64,000 nucleotides of DNA from assembly GCF_014652315.1 (NCBI RefSeq), contig NZ_BMYO01000001.1:496001-560000 (forward strand), read 5' to 3'. The position numbers and the translations under genes are program-made. This DNA is from Jeongeupia chitinilytica. Its GTDB lineage: Bacteria > Pseudomonadota > Gammaproteobacteria > Burkholderiales > Chitinibacteraceae. The notes beneath the pieces are model-generated. The model saw nothing but the letters and a program-made list of their open reading frames with translations. It searched no databases and was not told the origin of the DNA. Positions 37,168 through 46,364 of the stretch are shown piece by piece. Each line of letters opens with the position of its first letter. Within the stretch, counting starts at the first letter, position 1.

Positions 37168-38345
37168 GCTTGTTCCTTGCTAACGACGCCGGGAGCGCCG
37201 TCGAGATTGATCTGGTAACGGGTGCTGCGGCCGCCGCCGGGCAATTGGTACAGACAGCCCTTGGCGAGCAAGTCGGCAAGGTGACGCGTGGCCGTGGCCT
37301 TGCTGACCTTGGCAACCTTTTGATACTGGCTGGCGCTGATGCCTTGCTCGAAGCCGCCGCGTTCGTCGGTATCGCCATCGAGCAGGCGGTTGAGCACCTT
37401 GCGTTGCTCGGGCAGTAGCTGGGTGTCGCGGTAGCGCAGCCAGAAATGGCTTTTGCCGAGCACGCGGTCGATTTTGCCGAGTGCATCATCCATCGCCTGC
37501 GTCAGTGTGGCGAGGAACCAGGCGAGCCAGCCGGTGAGATCGAGCGGCACGTCGGGGGCAATGGATTGGTGCGTTTCGAGCTGATCATAATACTGCTTGC
37601 GCTGCGCCTGAATGGCGGCGGACATCGCGTAAAAACGCACGCTTTGACCTTCGCCTTGCGCCAGCGCCAGATCGGTGAGCGCGCGGGTGATGCGGCCGTT
37701 GCCGTCCTCGAACGGATGCAGTGTGACCAGCCAGAAATGCGCGATGGCGGCACGCAGCAAGGGATCGAGCGTGCCGTGGCTGGCGTTGAACCAGACGACA
37801 AAGCGCGCCAGCTCGATATCGAGCACATCCCGCGGCGGCGCTTCGAAATGGATGGTGGGTTTGTCGATGCGGCCGGACACGACCTGCATGGTTTCATCGC
37901 CGCGCCAGTCGCCGACATGCAAGCGCAACGCCATCAGCTCGGGCACATCAGCAAACAGCCATTGGTGCCATTGCAGCAAGCGTTGCAGCGTGAGTGGCTC
38001 GGCCAGATTGCCGGTGGCGTCGAACATGATCTGCGCGAGGCCTTCGCTGCGGGCTTCGCCACGTGCCGGCGCATCCAGTCCCAGCCTGCGCGCCAGACTG
38101 GAGCGCACCGAGCCGACGTTGAGCACTTCGCCTTCGATCGCGCTGGACTGAACGATGTTTTGCAGCATCGCATCCAGGCTGAATTCGGCCGACAGCGCCG
38201 GCCCGGCCCCTTGGGCTTTGCCCAGCAGCTGGCCCTGGCGGTATTGCGCCGCTCGCAGCGCATCCGCCAGCGCGTCGGCGCGCCAGACAAAGCGCGGGCC
38301 TTCCTGCGCGAGCCAATCAGGGTGCAGCCAGATCCAGTGCTTCAT
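37164..38345 (-). CDS. Fic family protein with DUF4172 and winged-helix domain
   Basis: Predicted AMP-transferase, 393 residues. The N-terminal DUF4172 segment (WIWLHPDWLAQEGPRFVW) precedes an inhibitory helix with SSAIEGE (67-73, the (S/T)xxxE(G/N) self-inhibition motif) and the active site HPFEDGNGRI (His210 to Ile219). A C-terminal winged helix (about 325-385; ISASQYQKVAKVSKATATRHLADLLAKGCL) suggests DNA binding, so it may regulate its own operon. It overlaps hsdM by 4 bases. Fic genes are recurrent partners of type I restriction operons. A perfect inverted repeat sits just upstream. Confidence 0.9.
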   Translation of the reverse strand: MKHWIWLHPDWLAQEGPRFVWRADALADALRAAQYRQGQLLGKAQGAGPALSAEFSLDAMLQNIVQSSAIEGEVLNVGSVRSSLARRLGLDAPARGEARSEGLAQIMFDATGNLAEPLTLQRLLQWHQWLFADVPELMALRLHVGDWRGDETMQVVSGRIDKPTIHFEAPPRDVLDIELARFVVWFNASHGTLDPLLRAAIAHFWLVTLHPFEDGNGRITRALTDLALAQGEGQSVRFYAMSAAIQAQRKQYYDQLETHQSIAPDVPLDLTGWLAWFLATLTQAMDDALGKIDRVLGKSHFWLRYRDTQLLPEQRKVLNRLLDGDTDERGGFEQGISASQYQKVAKVSKATATRHLADLLAKGCLYQLPGGGRSTRYQINLDGAPGVVSKEQA

Positions 38346-38367
38346 TGTCTTTGGCTTGGGGTGGTCG

Positions 38368-38398
38368 ATGAGCCGAATGGTAGCATTATTCGGCTCAT
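38368..38398. promoter_or_regulatory. 31-bp inverted repeat before fic (copy 1)
   Basis: ATGAGCCGAAT-N9-ATTCGGCTCAT, perfect 11-bp arms, 22 bases upstream of the fic start. The same arms with the same spacing recur at 42417. It overlaps a plausible promoter (AATAAT-like -10). Likely operator. Confidence 0.75.
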
Positions 38399-38897
38399 TT
38401 ACAGATTCGAATGATGTTGATTTAGGGACCTGATCGGCTCAGTTCGGGGACTTGTTTCAGGACTAGGCGAGGCTGCGTAGGAAGCGAGTGCTTGCGACGT
38501 GGCCTTCCATGCTGAACGCGCAAGACTGGTGCGCCTACCCGGCCGGAAGTCGTCCCATGCATGAGCCGTGCCTTCCGACCGTGTGATGCTGTTGGCTGCT
38601 CCTTCGACAAAGTCGACCAGCGGCAGGCAATTTTAAAGAGCAACTTCTACTCGGCCGAATCTGCTACTCGCCCGGGCCCAGTGAAAAGACTGATTCCATA
38701 GCGGACCTTCGCTGAAAAGTGATTCGCTGACTGCTCCTCGGCCATAACAGGCGTAGAGGGTACTTGCAGCCAACGACGACAATCTCCCATCGTAGCCACT
38801 CGCGAACTACAAAGCTAAAAGGTGTCCATTTCAGGCTGAATATTGCTTCATTGAGAAGTCCTATAGGCCCTTCAACTTCTTAACGCCATTCCCCACT
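38399..38897. other. Intergenic region between the RT gene and fic
   Basis: About 500 bases with no convincing gene on either strand. It holds a partial copy of the operator arm (TCGGCTCAGTTCGG near 38431) and several short hairpins. The promoter of the fic-hsdM-hsdS-HNH unit should lie at its left end. A non-coding RNA for the RT cannot be excluded, but I see no clear signature. Confidence 0.4.
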
Positions 38898-41800
38898 TTA
38901 TTTTGGCGGTAGCTTGCGTCGAGTTTTGTTGAGCTTAAATCCCTCGGGCACTGGCTTGAATGAATCCTCACGGTTTGTCCAGCGTTTGGCTCTACTTTGA
39001 AATGCGCGTAAGGAGTCAATGTCCAGTGTGGCGGCAATAACAAAATCATTATTTCCACCACGTACACGTGCAATGTCACGCATAAATGACTCTTTGGCAG
39101 GGGCGCGTACTCGGCTGTCGCCGTATTTCCGGTTGTTTACTAAAATTGTGTAGGCATGCACATCCAACGCAGCGGATTCAATTAGTGAAGCAAAAGTTTC
39201 CAGATCTTGATTCCAGCTCAGCACCATCAAGGCATCCACCTCTCCCTGAAACTTTACTCTGGCTTTGCTGTTTTGAAGCTCTGAACAGACCATGACGCCA
39301 AAGTGAACATTGTTGTGTACATAAACTGGCTTGTTGCGCTTCCCGTGCAGTTTGGATAACGCCCAGTACTTGCCATATTTTGTGGTCAGCTCCTTATCTT
39401 CGCCAACCGCTGGTTCCAGCTTGGGCTGCCAAATCTTCACCGTAGCTGGAAAGCCTAGTCGATTGTCGGTAAGTACGAGACAAGCCTCACTCAGAAGCTG
39501 ATCATTGTCAAAGTGGCGGTACTCGGTTCCTGCAATTAGGCTTATACCCATGGTGTTCAGTCTTGCCGCCAAGCTATCTATCCATTTTAAAGGGATAGAT
39601 AGCTCTGGGAATAGCAAGTAATCGGGGCGAGGCTTTAATCGAATAGCCTGATTGACCAGCTCTGAAATGCGCTGATATCTCTCGCGAGATAAATTTGGCC
39701 TATTGCAGGCCGTGGCTGACCAATCCTTGTCTTCTGTTTTTAGGTTGGTTAGTGCAATAGTGATTTTATTTTTGTGGTCTGTGCCAATCCGAATGTATTT
39801 GCGTGAGCTCTGGAGACTTGGCATGTCTTTATCTTCCTGCTCTGTGGCGAGCAGTGTTGGCTTTATCCATACCCCCCGAAGTGCTTGAGTGTACTTCGCC
39901 CAAATCACCGACGGTTTTTCTTGGCAAGGTTTACCGTCCCCCCTTCGCAAACCGACGCACTCGGGCGCAAGTTCCGATATTTCAGCCGGGGTTAGTGGAC
40001 GTGTCGGGAATAGATAAGGCAAAAAACTTTCGCTCTTACGTTTGCCGGCTTCAACTGGCTCAAGCCGGCGAAGGCGGGTTGATCTCAAGAAGCCTTTCAG
40101 TACTTCGGTATTTAATAGCTGCGAGGTTTCAATCAGTTTTAAAATTCGCCTTTCTTTCTTGCTTTCGCGCTGATCTACTAATTTACCAGCAGATTTGCTA
40201 TGCAAAATACGCTTATACGGTACTTTGGCTAGATCGGCCATGGCGACCAAGGTGGCTTTTCTTTCAAAGTCTTCCGAATCAAAGCGAAAATCAAGCAAGG
40301 CTTCAACTTCAAGTAGACTATCAAAGATACCTTTCAAAAACAAACTGGCTAGGCGCTGCTCTTTTTTTGAATGCTGCTCGACAAGTAATTGATTGGTGTC
40401 GTAATAACGGGACGCCGAATCAATAAATAACCAAGTAAGGGTTCCTTTTACCATTGGCCATAGGTTTTTCCCGGCCTTGGTGTTAACACCATTAACTGTT
40501 ATTGATTGTCCTTTTGGTATTGCTATTGCTAATTTTTTCAAGGAGTTGTATGCGCGCAATGCAATTTGTTCCGCCTGTCGCCACTCATTCAAGCTAATGG
40601 CAAAACCCAATAAACGAGGTAAGTAGGTGAAGTGCGAAAATAAATTATCTGGACGAAGTATGTGGTTGTGGGCGAATTGATAAAATTCCTCACGTTGCTC
40701 ATGCCACTCTTGTGGCGGTAGATCACGGGCCAGAGTTTCCACATGCCTTAGTTGTAAAGACCAACTTAAACGACGAATGGTTAAGCCATCGGCGCGCCGT
40801 AAGGTATCTGCACTTTCGCCGACACTGCCCGCTGCCGATAACACGCGGGCAGCAGTAGAGTCTTCAAGTTGATCTGGTGAAGGCATGAGTCTGTGTTCGC
40901 TAGAAAGTTCTCCGATCTCCTTCTCTATGCTGTCCAGCAGATCAAGTCCGGCGCGACCCTGCAGCAAAAAGAGCTTCTGCTTGTCCGATTGCAGCATTAT
41001 TTTCGTCTGACCTTGAAAATCCTCCCCCTGTTGTATCTGCCAAATTTGATCATCAGCCAGACCTACTTGAGAAACGATCTCTGCCCCCATCCTGTCCTGC
41101 AAGTACTTCATAAATTGCTGGCTATTACTGATAGTGTTCGTGTCACGTAGCACCAGAAACATATCGTCTACATAACGACCGTAATGAATTGGCGCAATGC
41201 GCTCTTGAATCAGCTTGTCCCAGCGATATAGCAAAACATTCGAAATAATGCGGCTGGCAGTGAGTCCAATAACGAGACCGCCAGGGATTGCGACCTTCCC
41301 CGATGTGACTTTTTTCGAGAATTTACCGGCCCCATCGGACCAGTGTTTGAGGAATTTAGCAAAATCTGCGGTAAAAGCCTGCTCTTCATCGCTCAGATTA
41401 AGGCCTAGTTCGTCATGGAGAACAGCTGAGGCCAAAGCCATCGGATCGACAAAATGATAAAAACCTTTTAAATCCAGCGAGACGGCGATAATTTCTCGGT
41501 TTTGCTCAAGTTCGCTGCGAATAGCTTTCAGACCATCATTGCGCCACTGCTGGTAAGGCTGAAAGTACGGAGCGAAGGATCCAATAGCACTGATATGAAA
41601 TGGCTTTTCTTTTTGTTCACTAAACAGCTCGTCGTCACGAATGCGTCTTAACCTAGCGCCATAGCAGCTATCAGCCAGTTTGGAATCAAGCTGATGCCCC
41701 ACGGTATTGATCCATAAAGCGGATAGGATATGAGTGTCTACGGGAAAGTCACCGACTACTCGAAACTCTGGGGTAACGTCGTGGTGATCAAGCAGGTGTT

Positions 41801-42116
41801 CTACCGCGCGATCAGAACTTGAGAAGTGTACATGGCCATTTGCTGGAGCGTTCTTCTTTGGCTTGTTGGATAATTTTTTCGGTAGAAGGCGAAAATTGCC
41901 CAGCAGATTTGTATTGCCTGAAAATCCCTTATCGCAATGCAGGCATTCAAGTAATTTTTTTAGATTGGCGAGTAAATCCTGCTCGTAGTCTGCAAAATTT
42001 ATGGCCGCAGGAAAGGTGTTTTCAAAAAAACAATCTGCCTTGGCTTTGCGGTAGGCCACCAACAAATCTTCGAGCGTAATGTTTTGCCAACCAGTAAACG
42101 TTGCCTGATAGCCCAT
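38898..42116 (-). CDS. Reverse transcriptase-nitrilase fusion, DRT type 1 (UG1) antiphage protein
   Basis: A 1072-residue protein. The reverse transcriptase half covers about 120-420: motif A AVSLDLKGFYHFVD (Asp215), motif B GGLVIGLTASRIISN, and catalytic YVDD (315-318). A helical region follows, then a carbon-nitrogen hydrolase domain from about 790 with the Glu-Lys-Cys triad likely Glu838 (FPELS), Lys899 (WQPKLEP) and Cys944 (VMVCSEL). An RT with a C-terminal nitrilase is the defining layout of the UG1 class, shown to act as defence system DRT1 against phages; the target and the nitrilase reaction are unknown. It is AT-rich relative to its neighbours and lies between hsdR and fic on the same strand, a sign of separate acquisition. 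Confidence 0.9.
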   Translation of the reverse strand: MGYQATFTGWQNITLEDLLVAYRKAKADCFFENTFPAAINFADYEQDLLANLKKLLECLHCDKGFSGNTNLLGNFRLLPKKLSNKPKKNAPANGHVHFSSSDRAVEHLLDHHDVTPEFRVVGDFPVDTHILSALWINTVGHQLDSKLADSCYGARLRRIRDDELFSEQKEKPFHISAIGSFAPYFQPYQQWRNDGLKAIRSELEQNREIIAVSLDLKGFYHFVDPMALASAVLHDELGLNLSDEEQAFTADFAKFLKHWSDGAGKFSKKVTSGKVAIPGGLVIGLTASRIISNVLLYRWDKLIQERIAPIHYGRYVDDMFLVLRDTNTISNSQQFMKYLQDRMGAEIVSQVGLADDQIWQIQQGEDFQGQTKIMLQSDKQKLFLLQGRAGLDLLDSIEKEIGELSSEHRLMPSPDQLEDSTAARVLSAAGSVGESADTLRRADGLTIRRLSWSLQLRHVETLARDLPPQEWHEQREEFYQFAHNHILRPDNLFSHFTYLPRLLGFAISLNEWRQAEQIALRAYNSLKKLAIAIPKGQSITVNGVNTKAGKNLWPMVKGTLTWLFIDSASRYYDTNQLLVEQHSKKEQRLASLFLKGIFDSLLEVEALLDFRFDSEDFERKATLVAMADLAKVPYKRILHSKSAGKLVDQRESKKERRILKLIETSQLLNTEVLKGFLRSTRLRRLEPVEAGKRKSESFLPYLFPTRPLTPAEISELAPECVGLRRGDGKPCQEKPSVIWAKYTQALRGVWIKPTLLATEQEDKDMPSLQSSRKYIRIGTDHKNKITIALTNLKTEDKDWSATACNRPNLSRERYQRISELVNQAIRLKPRPDYLLFPELSIPLKWIDSLAARLNTMGISLIAGTEYRHFDNDQLLSEACLVLTDNRLGFPATVKIWQPKLEPAVGEDKELTTKYGKYWALSKLHGKRNKPVYVHNNVHFGVMVCSELQNSKARVKFQGEVDALMVLSWNQDLETFASLIESAALDVHAYTILVNNRKYGDSRVRAPAKESFMRDIARVRGGNNDFVIAATLDIDSLRAFQSRAKRWTNREDSFKPVPEGFKLNKTRRKLPPK

Positions 42117-42416
42117 TGTGTAGCCTTTGTTGTGCTGCAGTTATCAATGATTAATTAGTTTGGGTATGACCAGTCTCTAAGCAATCCAACTGAATATTCT
42201 GCGTATTGAATCGTCTTTGGTTTTGTAGATGCAGCCGGTCGGTTCTTGCTGACTGCAATCTATCACCAATGGCAGCTTTTGGCCGAATAGTGAACCTACA
42301 GGGCATTGCGATTGGACGACTTCTCTTGGTCGACTCCAGCTATCCTCTGCGCATTATCGCTATGTTGCTCTGTTATGGGTGACAAACATGGCCACCTAAC
42401 CGGCCTCATACCAAAT
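42117..42416. other. Upstream region of the RT gene
   Basis: About 300 bases between hsdR and the RT gene with no credible gene. It is AT-rich next to the RT start (near 42150-42220) and must carry the RT promoter. I see no obvious structured RNA, though a GGCC-rich hairpin lies near 42391-42406. Confidence 0.4.
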
Positions 42417-42447
42417 ATGAGCCGAATCACGGCTCGATTCGGCTCAT
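42417..42447. promoter_or_regulatory. 31-bp inverted repeat at the hsdR 3' end (copy 2)
   Basis: ATGAGCCGAAT-N9-ATTCGGCTCAT with a different 9-base spacer from copy 1. The hsdR stop codon lies inside one arm. On the minus strand the hairpin is followed by ATATTTGG, so it could also act as a weak terminator of hsdR. Confidence 0.75.
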
Positions 42448-45400
42448 GCTGCTTGCGGCCACAGCGAAGCAGCAAGCGTATCGAGCACCTTCGGCAACTG
42501 TTGGCCAAGTAGCTTGTCGAGCTGGGTTGCGCCGCCGTCGTTGGCAAAGGCCTGGTTGACGAAGGCGGTATCGATGACGATTTCGTGAGTGAGTTGCTTG
42601 GCCAAGCGTTCAAGCCAGCGCCGTTGCACTGGCGTCCAGCTGTGCATGGCGTAAATGCGCTGCATGGCTTGCGCCACACGCTGTTCGAACGGCATGAGTG
42701 CTTCACCCAAAGCGGCTTGGCGGATATAGCCGATGATGCTGGCGGCGATCTCCTGATTGGTGGCATTGCGCCAGGCGGCTTTCAGGCTGGCTTCGTTGTA
42801 GTGATGCTCGTCGAGCAATAAACGCACTTCTTTGAGGTGCGCGCGAGTCAGGTCTTTTGGCCGGTTGACCACTACCGACAGCGCGGCAGACTGGTTGAGA
42901 TTGCGGGCGATGAAATCCTTGAAGCTGTCGAGATAATCAGCTGGCTTGAAGTACACGCCGTAGCTTTGTTCGCGCAAAACCAGTTCGTCTTTGTGTTGCG
43001 AGATCAGCGGTCGGTAATCCGTGCCGATCAGCTGGCGCACTTCGTCGAGCTGCCTCAGCAGGCGACCATGTTGCTGGACAAAATCGGCCGCACCACGGGG
43101 GCCGAGCTCACGCAGGTGTGCGTGCAACTTGTTTGGCGCGACGCCCCATTGCGCCTCCAGTTCGGCCAGCTTGCCGCGCACATCCGGGCGCTTTTCAGCC
43201 TTGTTGTGCGCCTTGCGCAGCACGCGCATCACTTTCTGGCTGACCATGGCGAGGACATCGTCAGCGTGTGTTTTGCCTTCGGTCGAGCCAATGGCGGTAT
43301 AGCTGGCGGGGTTGTGCAGTTCATCGACGAGCTGATCGAGTGTCACGTTCGGGTCTTTCACCAGTGGCCGCATGGTGTTGACGTCCTGCAGCGCGGCGTA
43401 GATATCGACTGGGTCATAAATCTTGAATACGGTCTTGCCGATATCGTCGCAACGGCGTGTGGCGCGACCGATCATTTGCTCGTAAAGGATGCGCGAACGT
43501 ACCCGGCGCAGAAACACCAGATGGCAGATCGTCGGGACGTCGATGCCGGTGGTGAGCAGGTCGACGGTAATGGCGACGCTGGGAAAGCGCTCGTTCTTGT
43601 AGCGCTTGATCAACTGATCCACTTTGTCCGACGCGCCGGTGATTTTTTCTACTGCAGCATGATTGTAATCGTCACCGTACAACGCCTTGAAGGCGTCGTT
43701 CAGCAGGCGTTTGACCATGTCGGCGTGCGCGTCGGTCGCGCAGAAGATCATGGTTTTCTCTTCGCCAAGCGGGTCGATTTCCTGTGCCAGTGCTTCGCAG
43801 ATCACCCGATTGAAATCTTCGGTAATCACACGGCGGTTGAAACTTTCCACGTCGAAGCTGAGTTCGTCGTCGAGTTCGGCGGCTTCGATCAGGCCGGTAT
43901 CGGTATTGATGACCGATACCGCTTCTCCCTTTGCAAAAGTGATGCCTTTCTGGCTGAGCAGCGTCTGGTAGCGGATTGGTGGTTCGTGATCGATCAGCCA
44001 ATCGTCAGCCACCGCTTCGCGATAGCTGTAGGTGTAAACCGGCTTACCAAAGATATCGCTGGTGTGCTTGGCCGGCGTGGCGGTCAGGCCGATTTTCACC
44101 GCGTCGAAGTAGTCGAGTACTTGGCGATAGCGCGACAGATACTGGCTTTCGTCACGGACCGCCTGTTCACCCTCGGTCATCTCCTGGTCGAGCGTGTAAC
44201 CGCGGTGTGCTTCGTCGACGATGATGCAGTCGTATTCGCCGACGCCTGGCGGGTTGTCCGAGGACAGCACGCGCTTGACCATTGCCTGCACGGTGGCGAC
44301 TTGCACGCGGGTTTCGGCTTCGGCGGCCATATCGCCCAGGTCGGCAATGTTGTACGCCTTGGAAAGCGTGAGTCCTTGTTCGAGCGGCGCTTCGTTGAAA
44401 GCGTCGATCGCCTGACCGCCGAGTGCGGTGCGGTCCACCAGAAACAGGATGCGGCGAAAGCGCTCGGCCTTCAGAAAACGGTAAATCAGGCCGATGATGG
44501 TGCGGGTTTTCCCTGTGCCCGTAGCCATGGTCAACAGCGCGGTGCGGTGGTTGTCCGCCAGGGCAGCTTCAACGGCTTCGATGGCTTTTTGCTGGTAGTC
44601 CCGCACCTTGAGGTAAGCAAAGCCTTCGTGCCGCAGCTTGTCCTCGGCGGCTTCGCGACTGCGTTTGAGCAGGTCTAGCAATTCATCCGGGCGATGAAAG
44701 TCGGCCAGCGCGCGCGCAAGATTGGCAGCGCTACGCACGTCGCGGAACCAGGTACCGCTTTGCTCGGCGAGCTGTTTGAAGTACGGCCGGCCATTGCAGG
44801 AATAGACAAAGGGGATGTGGAAGGTTGCCCCCGAGGTCACTGTCCAAGGCTTGGCAAGCCCGTTGAGCTGCCATGCTGCTTGATGCTTATCTTCGACGCG
44901 AAAGTTCTGGCTGTAACGCTCGGCCTGCCCAATCTTGCCGGCGACATTGACGTTCTCGCGCTTGGCTTCCACTACGGCGATCGGCACCAGCCCGGCAAAC
45001 AGCACGTAATCGGCTGATTGTTTACCGGCACACGGCCATTCGGCAATTGCCTGGTTCTTGCCCGCCTGCGGTCTTGCGCCAAGCGCATGCGTCAGCATCT
45101 GGCTATCGGCTTCCCAGCCCGCTTCAACGAGTTGCTGATCGATGATGATGCGTGTGAGTTCTTCACTCAAATACAGCTGCTTTGTCGCTGCCGCTGTTTT
45201 CTGCCGTGCTTGCTGTGTTACGCCCGATTGCTGTTGATTGGCCCGCTGCAGTTCGGCAACCTGACGGGCAAAACCCTCGCGGGCAGCCTGCAATTCGGCT
45301 TCGTGTTCGCGGGCAATCCTTTCGAATGTGCGTGCCTCGGCGTCCATCTGTTCGGCCAGCACTGCATATTGCTCTTTCTCGCTCGCAATCAGTGCTGCCA

Positions 45401-45929
45401 GTTGCTGATTGCTGTCCAGCGCTTGTTTTGTGTCGGTGAGTTCGGCACGCAACTGCTCGATCTGCTGCTGAAGTTGCCGCAATTCGGCGCTTGGATCGCT
45501 TGGTGGGACAAAAGGACCGGGTTTGAAAGCCGTTCCTGATCTACCAAATGACTGGTGATACCAGATGGCGAGCGCACGTGCGACTTTAAGGCCATCCATG
45601 GCCTCTTTGTGCTGGGTCCGGAACTCGTGGGTAGCGCGGTTACCCTCAATGCGCAGCGTGTGAAACAGACTGCGGATCTCGTTATCCAGCCCGATTTCGC
45701 GATTGAGTTTGTACAGCAAGTCGTTCTGCGAAGTGCCGTCGTCAAATTCGACACCGCTGCGAACCGCAAGCTCCTGCGCAAGGGCCTCTCCTAGCTGGCG
45801 AAGCTTGATCAATGTGATGTTCGGATCACTCGCGAATGCCTGCTCAGCGGACGAGGCGAGCTGCACGAAAAGCTGCGAATGCTCGGCCAGAAATCCGAAA
45901 TTTTCAGAAGAAGCCACGATCTCACGCAC
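42444..45929 (-). CDS. hsdR: Type I restriction endonuclease subunit R
   Basis: Motor and nuclease subunit that cleaves unmodified DNA after translocation, 1161 residues. The N-terminal DUF4145-like region (to about 125) and a coiled coil (145-240) lead to the PD-(D/E)xK nuclease (Asp308, Glu321-x-Lys323 in VVEAKREN). The helicase has Walker A MATGTGKT (468-475), DEAH at 572-575 and later motifs including QMIGRATRRCDD. A C-terminal EcoEI_R_C-type region binds the methylase. It is first in transcription order, ahead of the RT gene, fic, hsdM and hsdS. Confidence 0.95.
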   Translation of the reverse strand: MREIVASSENFGFLAEHSQLFVQLASSAEQAFASDPNITLIKLRQLGEALAQELAVRSGVEFDDGTSQNDLLYKLNREIGLDNEIRSLFHTLRIEGNRATHEFRTQHKEAMDGLKVARALAIWYHQSFGRSGTAFKPGPFVPPSDPSAELRQLQQQIEQLRAELTDTKQALDSNQQLAALIASEKEQYAVLAEQMDAEARTFERIAREHEAELQAAREGFARQVAELQRANQQQSGVTQQARQKTAAATKQLYLSEELTRIIIDQQLVEAGWEADSQMLTHALGARPQAGKNQAIAEWPCAGKQSADYVLFAGLVPIAVVEAKRENVNVAGKIGQAERYSQNFRVEDKHQAAWQLNGLAKPWTVTSGATFHIPFVYSCNGRPYFKQLAEQSGTWFRDVRSAANLARALADFHRPDELLDLLKRSREAAEDKLRHEGFAYLKVRDYQQKAIEAVEAALADNHRTALLTMATGTGKTRTIIGLIYRFLKAERFRRILFLVDRTALGGQAIDAFNEAPLEQGLTLSKAYNIADLGDMAAEAETRVQVATVQAMVKRVLSSDNPPGVGEYDCIIVDEAHRGYTLDQEMTEGEQAVRDESQYLSRYRQVLDYFDAVKIGLTATPAKHTSDIFGKPVYTYSYREAVADDWLIDHEPPIRYQTLLSQKGITFAKGEAVSVINTDTGLIEAAELDDELSFDVESFNRRVITEDFNRVICEALAQEIDPLGEEKTMIFCATDAHADMVKRLLNDAFKALYGDDYNHAAVEKITGASDKVDQLIKRYKNERFPSVAITVDLLTTGIDVPTICHLVFLRRVRSRILYEQMIGRATRRCDDIGKTVFKIYDPVDIYAALQDVNTMRPLVKDPNVTLDQLVDELHNPASYTAIGSTEGKTHADDVLAMVSQKVMRVLRKAHNKAEKRPDVRGKLAELEAQWGVAPNKLHAHLRELGPRGAADFVQQHGRLLRQLDEVRQLIGTDYRPLISQHKDELVLREQSYGVYFKPADYLDSFKDFIARNLNQSAALSVVVNRPKDLTRAHLKEVRLLLDEHHYNEASLKAAWRNATNQEIAASIIGYIRQAALGEALMPFEQRVAQAMQRIYAMHSWTPVQRRWLERLAKQLTHEIVIDTAFVNQAFANDGGATQLDKLLGQQLPKVLDTLAASLWPQAA

Positions 45930-46109
45930 CAGTTGGATAGTTCGCTGCTGAATTTACTCGAAAAGCACAGCAAACTGGACAGATTTGTAAATAGTTCTGC
46001 AGCTGCAGGCTTGTGATTCTGTGTTGGCTGGATGCTGTGACAAGCGACAATAGGCGGGGAATGAAAGCTTCATTCAGCCCGCAAGACTTATTCAATTTGG
46101 AGATGGACT

Positions 46110-46364
46110 ATGCCACGACAGTGGACGCAAGCTCAGCGCGAGCAGCAGCGTCTTCGAATCATGCAACAGCAGCCGTGGTTGAGTTCAACCGGGCCGCGAA
46201 CGGAACAGGGTAAGGCTCGTTCGTCGTTGAATGCGATCAAGCACGGTTTCTGTTCCTGGCGATATCGCGGCCAGCTGCGCGAGATCATGCGTACCGTGAA
46301 AGCGCGGCAAAAAATGCTTGATGCGCTGCGGTTCAAGTATCGGCAGTTGGTGACGCTTCGGTGA
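46110..46364 (+). CDS. Small island-associated basic protein
   Basis: An 84-residue basic protein with STGPRTEQGKARSSLNAIKHGFCS (about 26-49), a signature I recognise from small conserved proteins beside integrases and in mobile islands. The function is unknown; composition and the GPRT-x-GKA-S-NA-KHG core suggest nucleic-acid binding. It is convergent with the sirtuin gene and the two overlap by 32 bases at their 3' ends. GGAG lies 10 bases upstream. Confidence 0.7.
   Translation: MPRQWTQAQREQQRLRIMQQQPWLSSTGPRTEQGKARSSLNAIKHGFCSWRYRGQLREIMRTVKARQKMLDALRFKYRQLVTLR

Noticed and set aside
38898..42116. Retron interpretation of the reverse transcriptase
   Set aside because: The protein is three times retron RT length, carries a nitrilase domain, and no msr/msd-like inverted structure is seen beside it.
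42837..44678. 613-codon open frame antisense to hsdR
   Set aside because: Shadow of the restriction subunit; no start signal and no recognisable domain.
46013..46213. 66-codon open frame upstream of the small island protein
   Set aside because: It overlaps the better-supported frame at 46110 and shows no conserved pattern.
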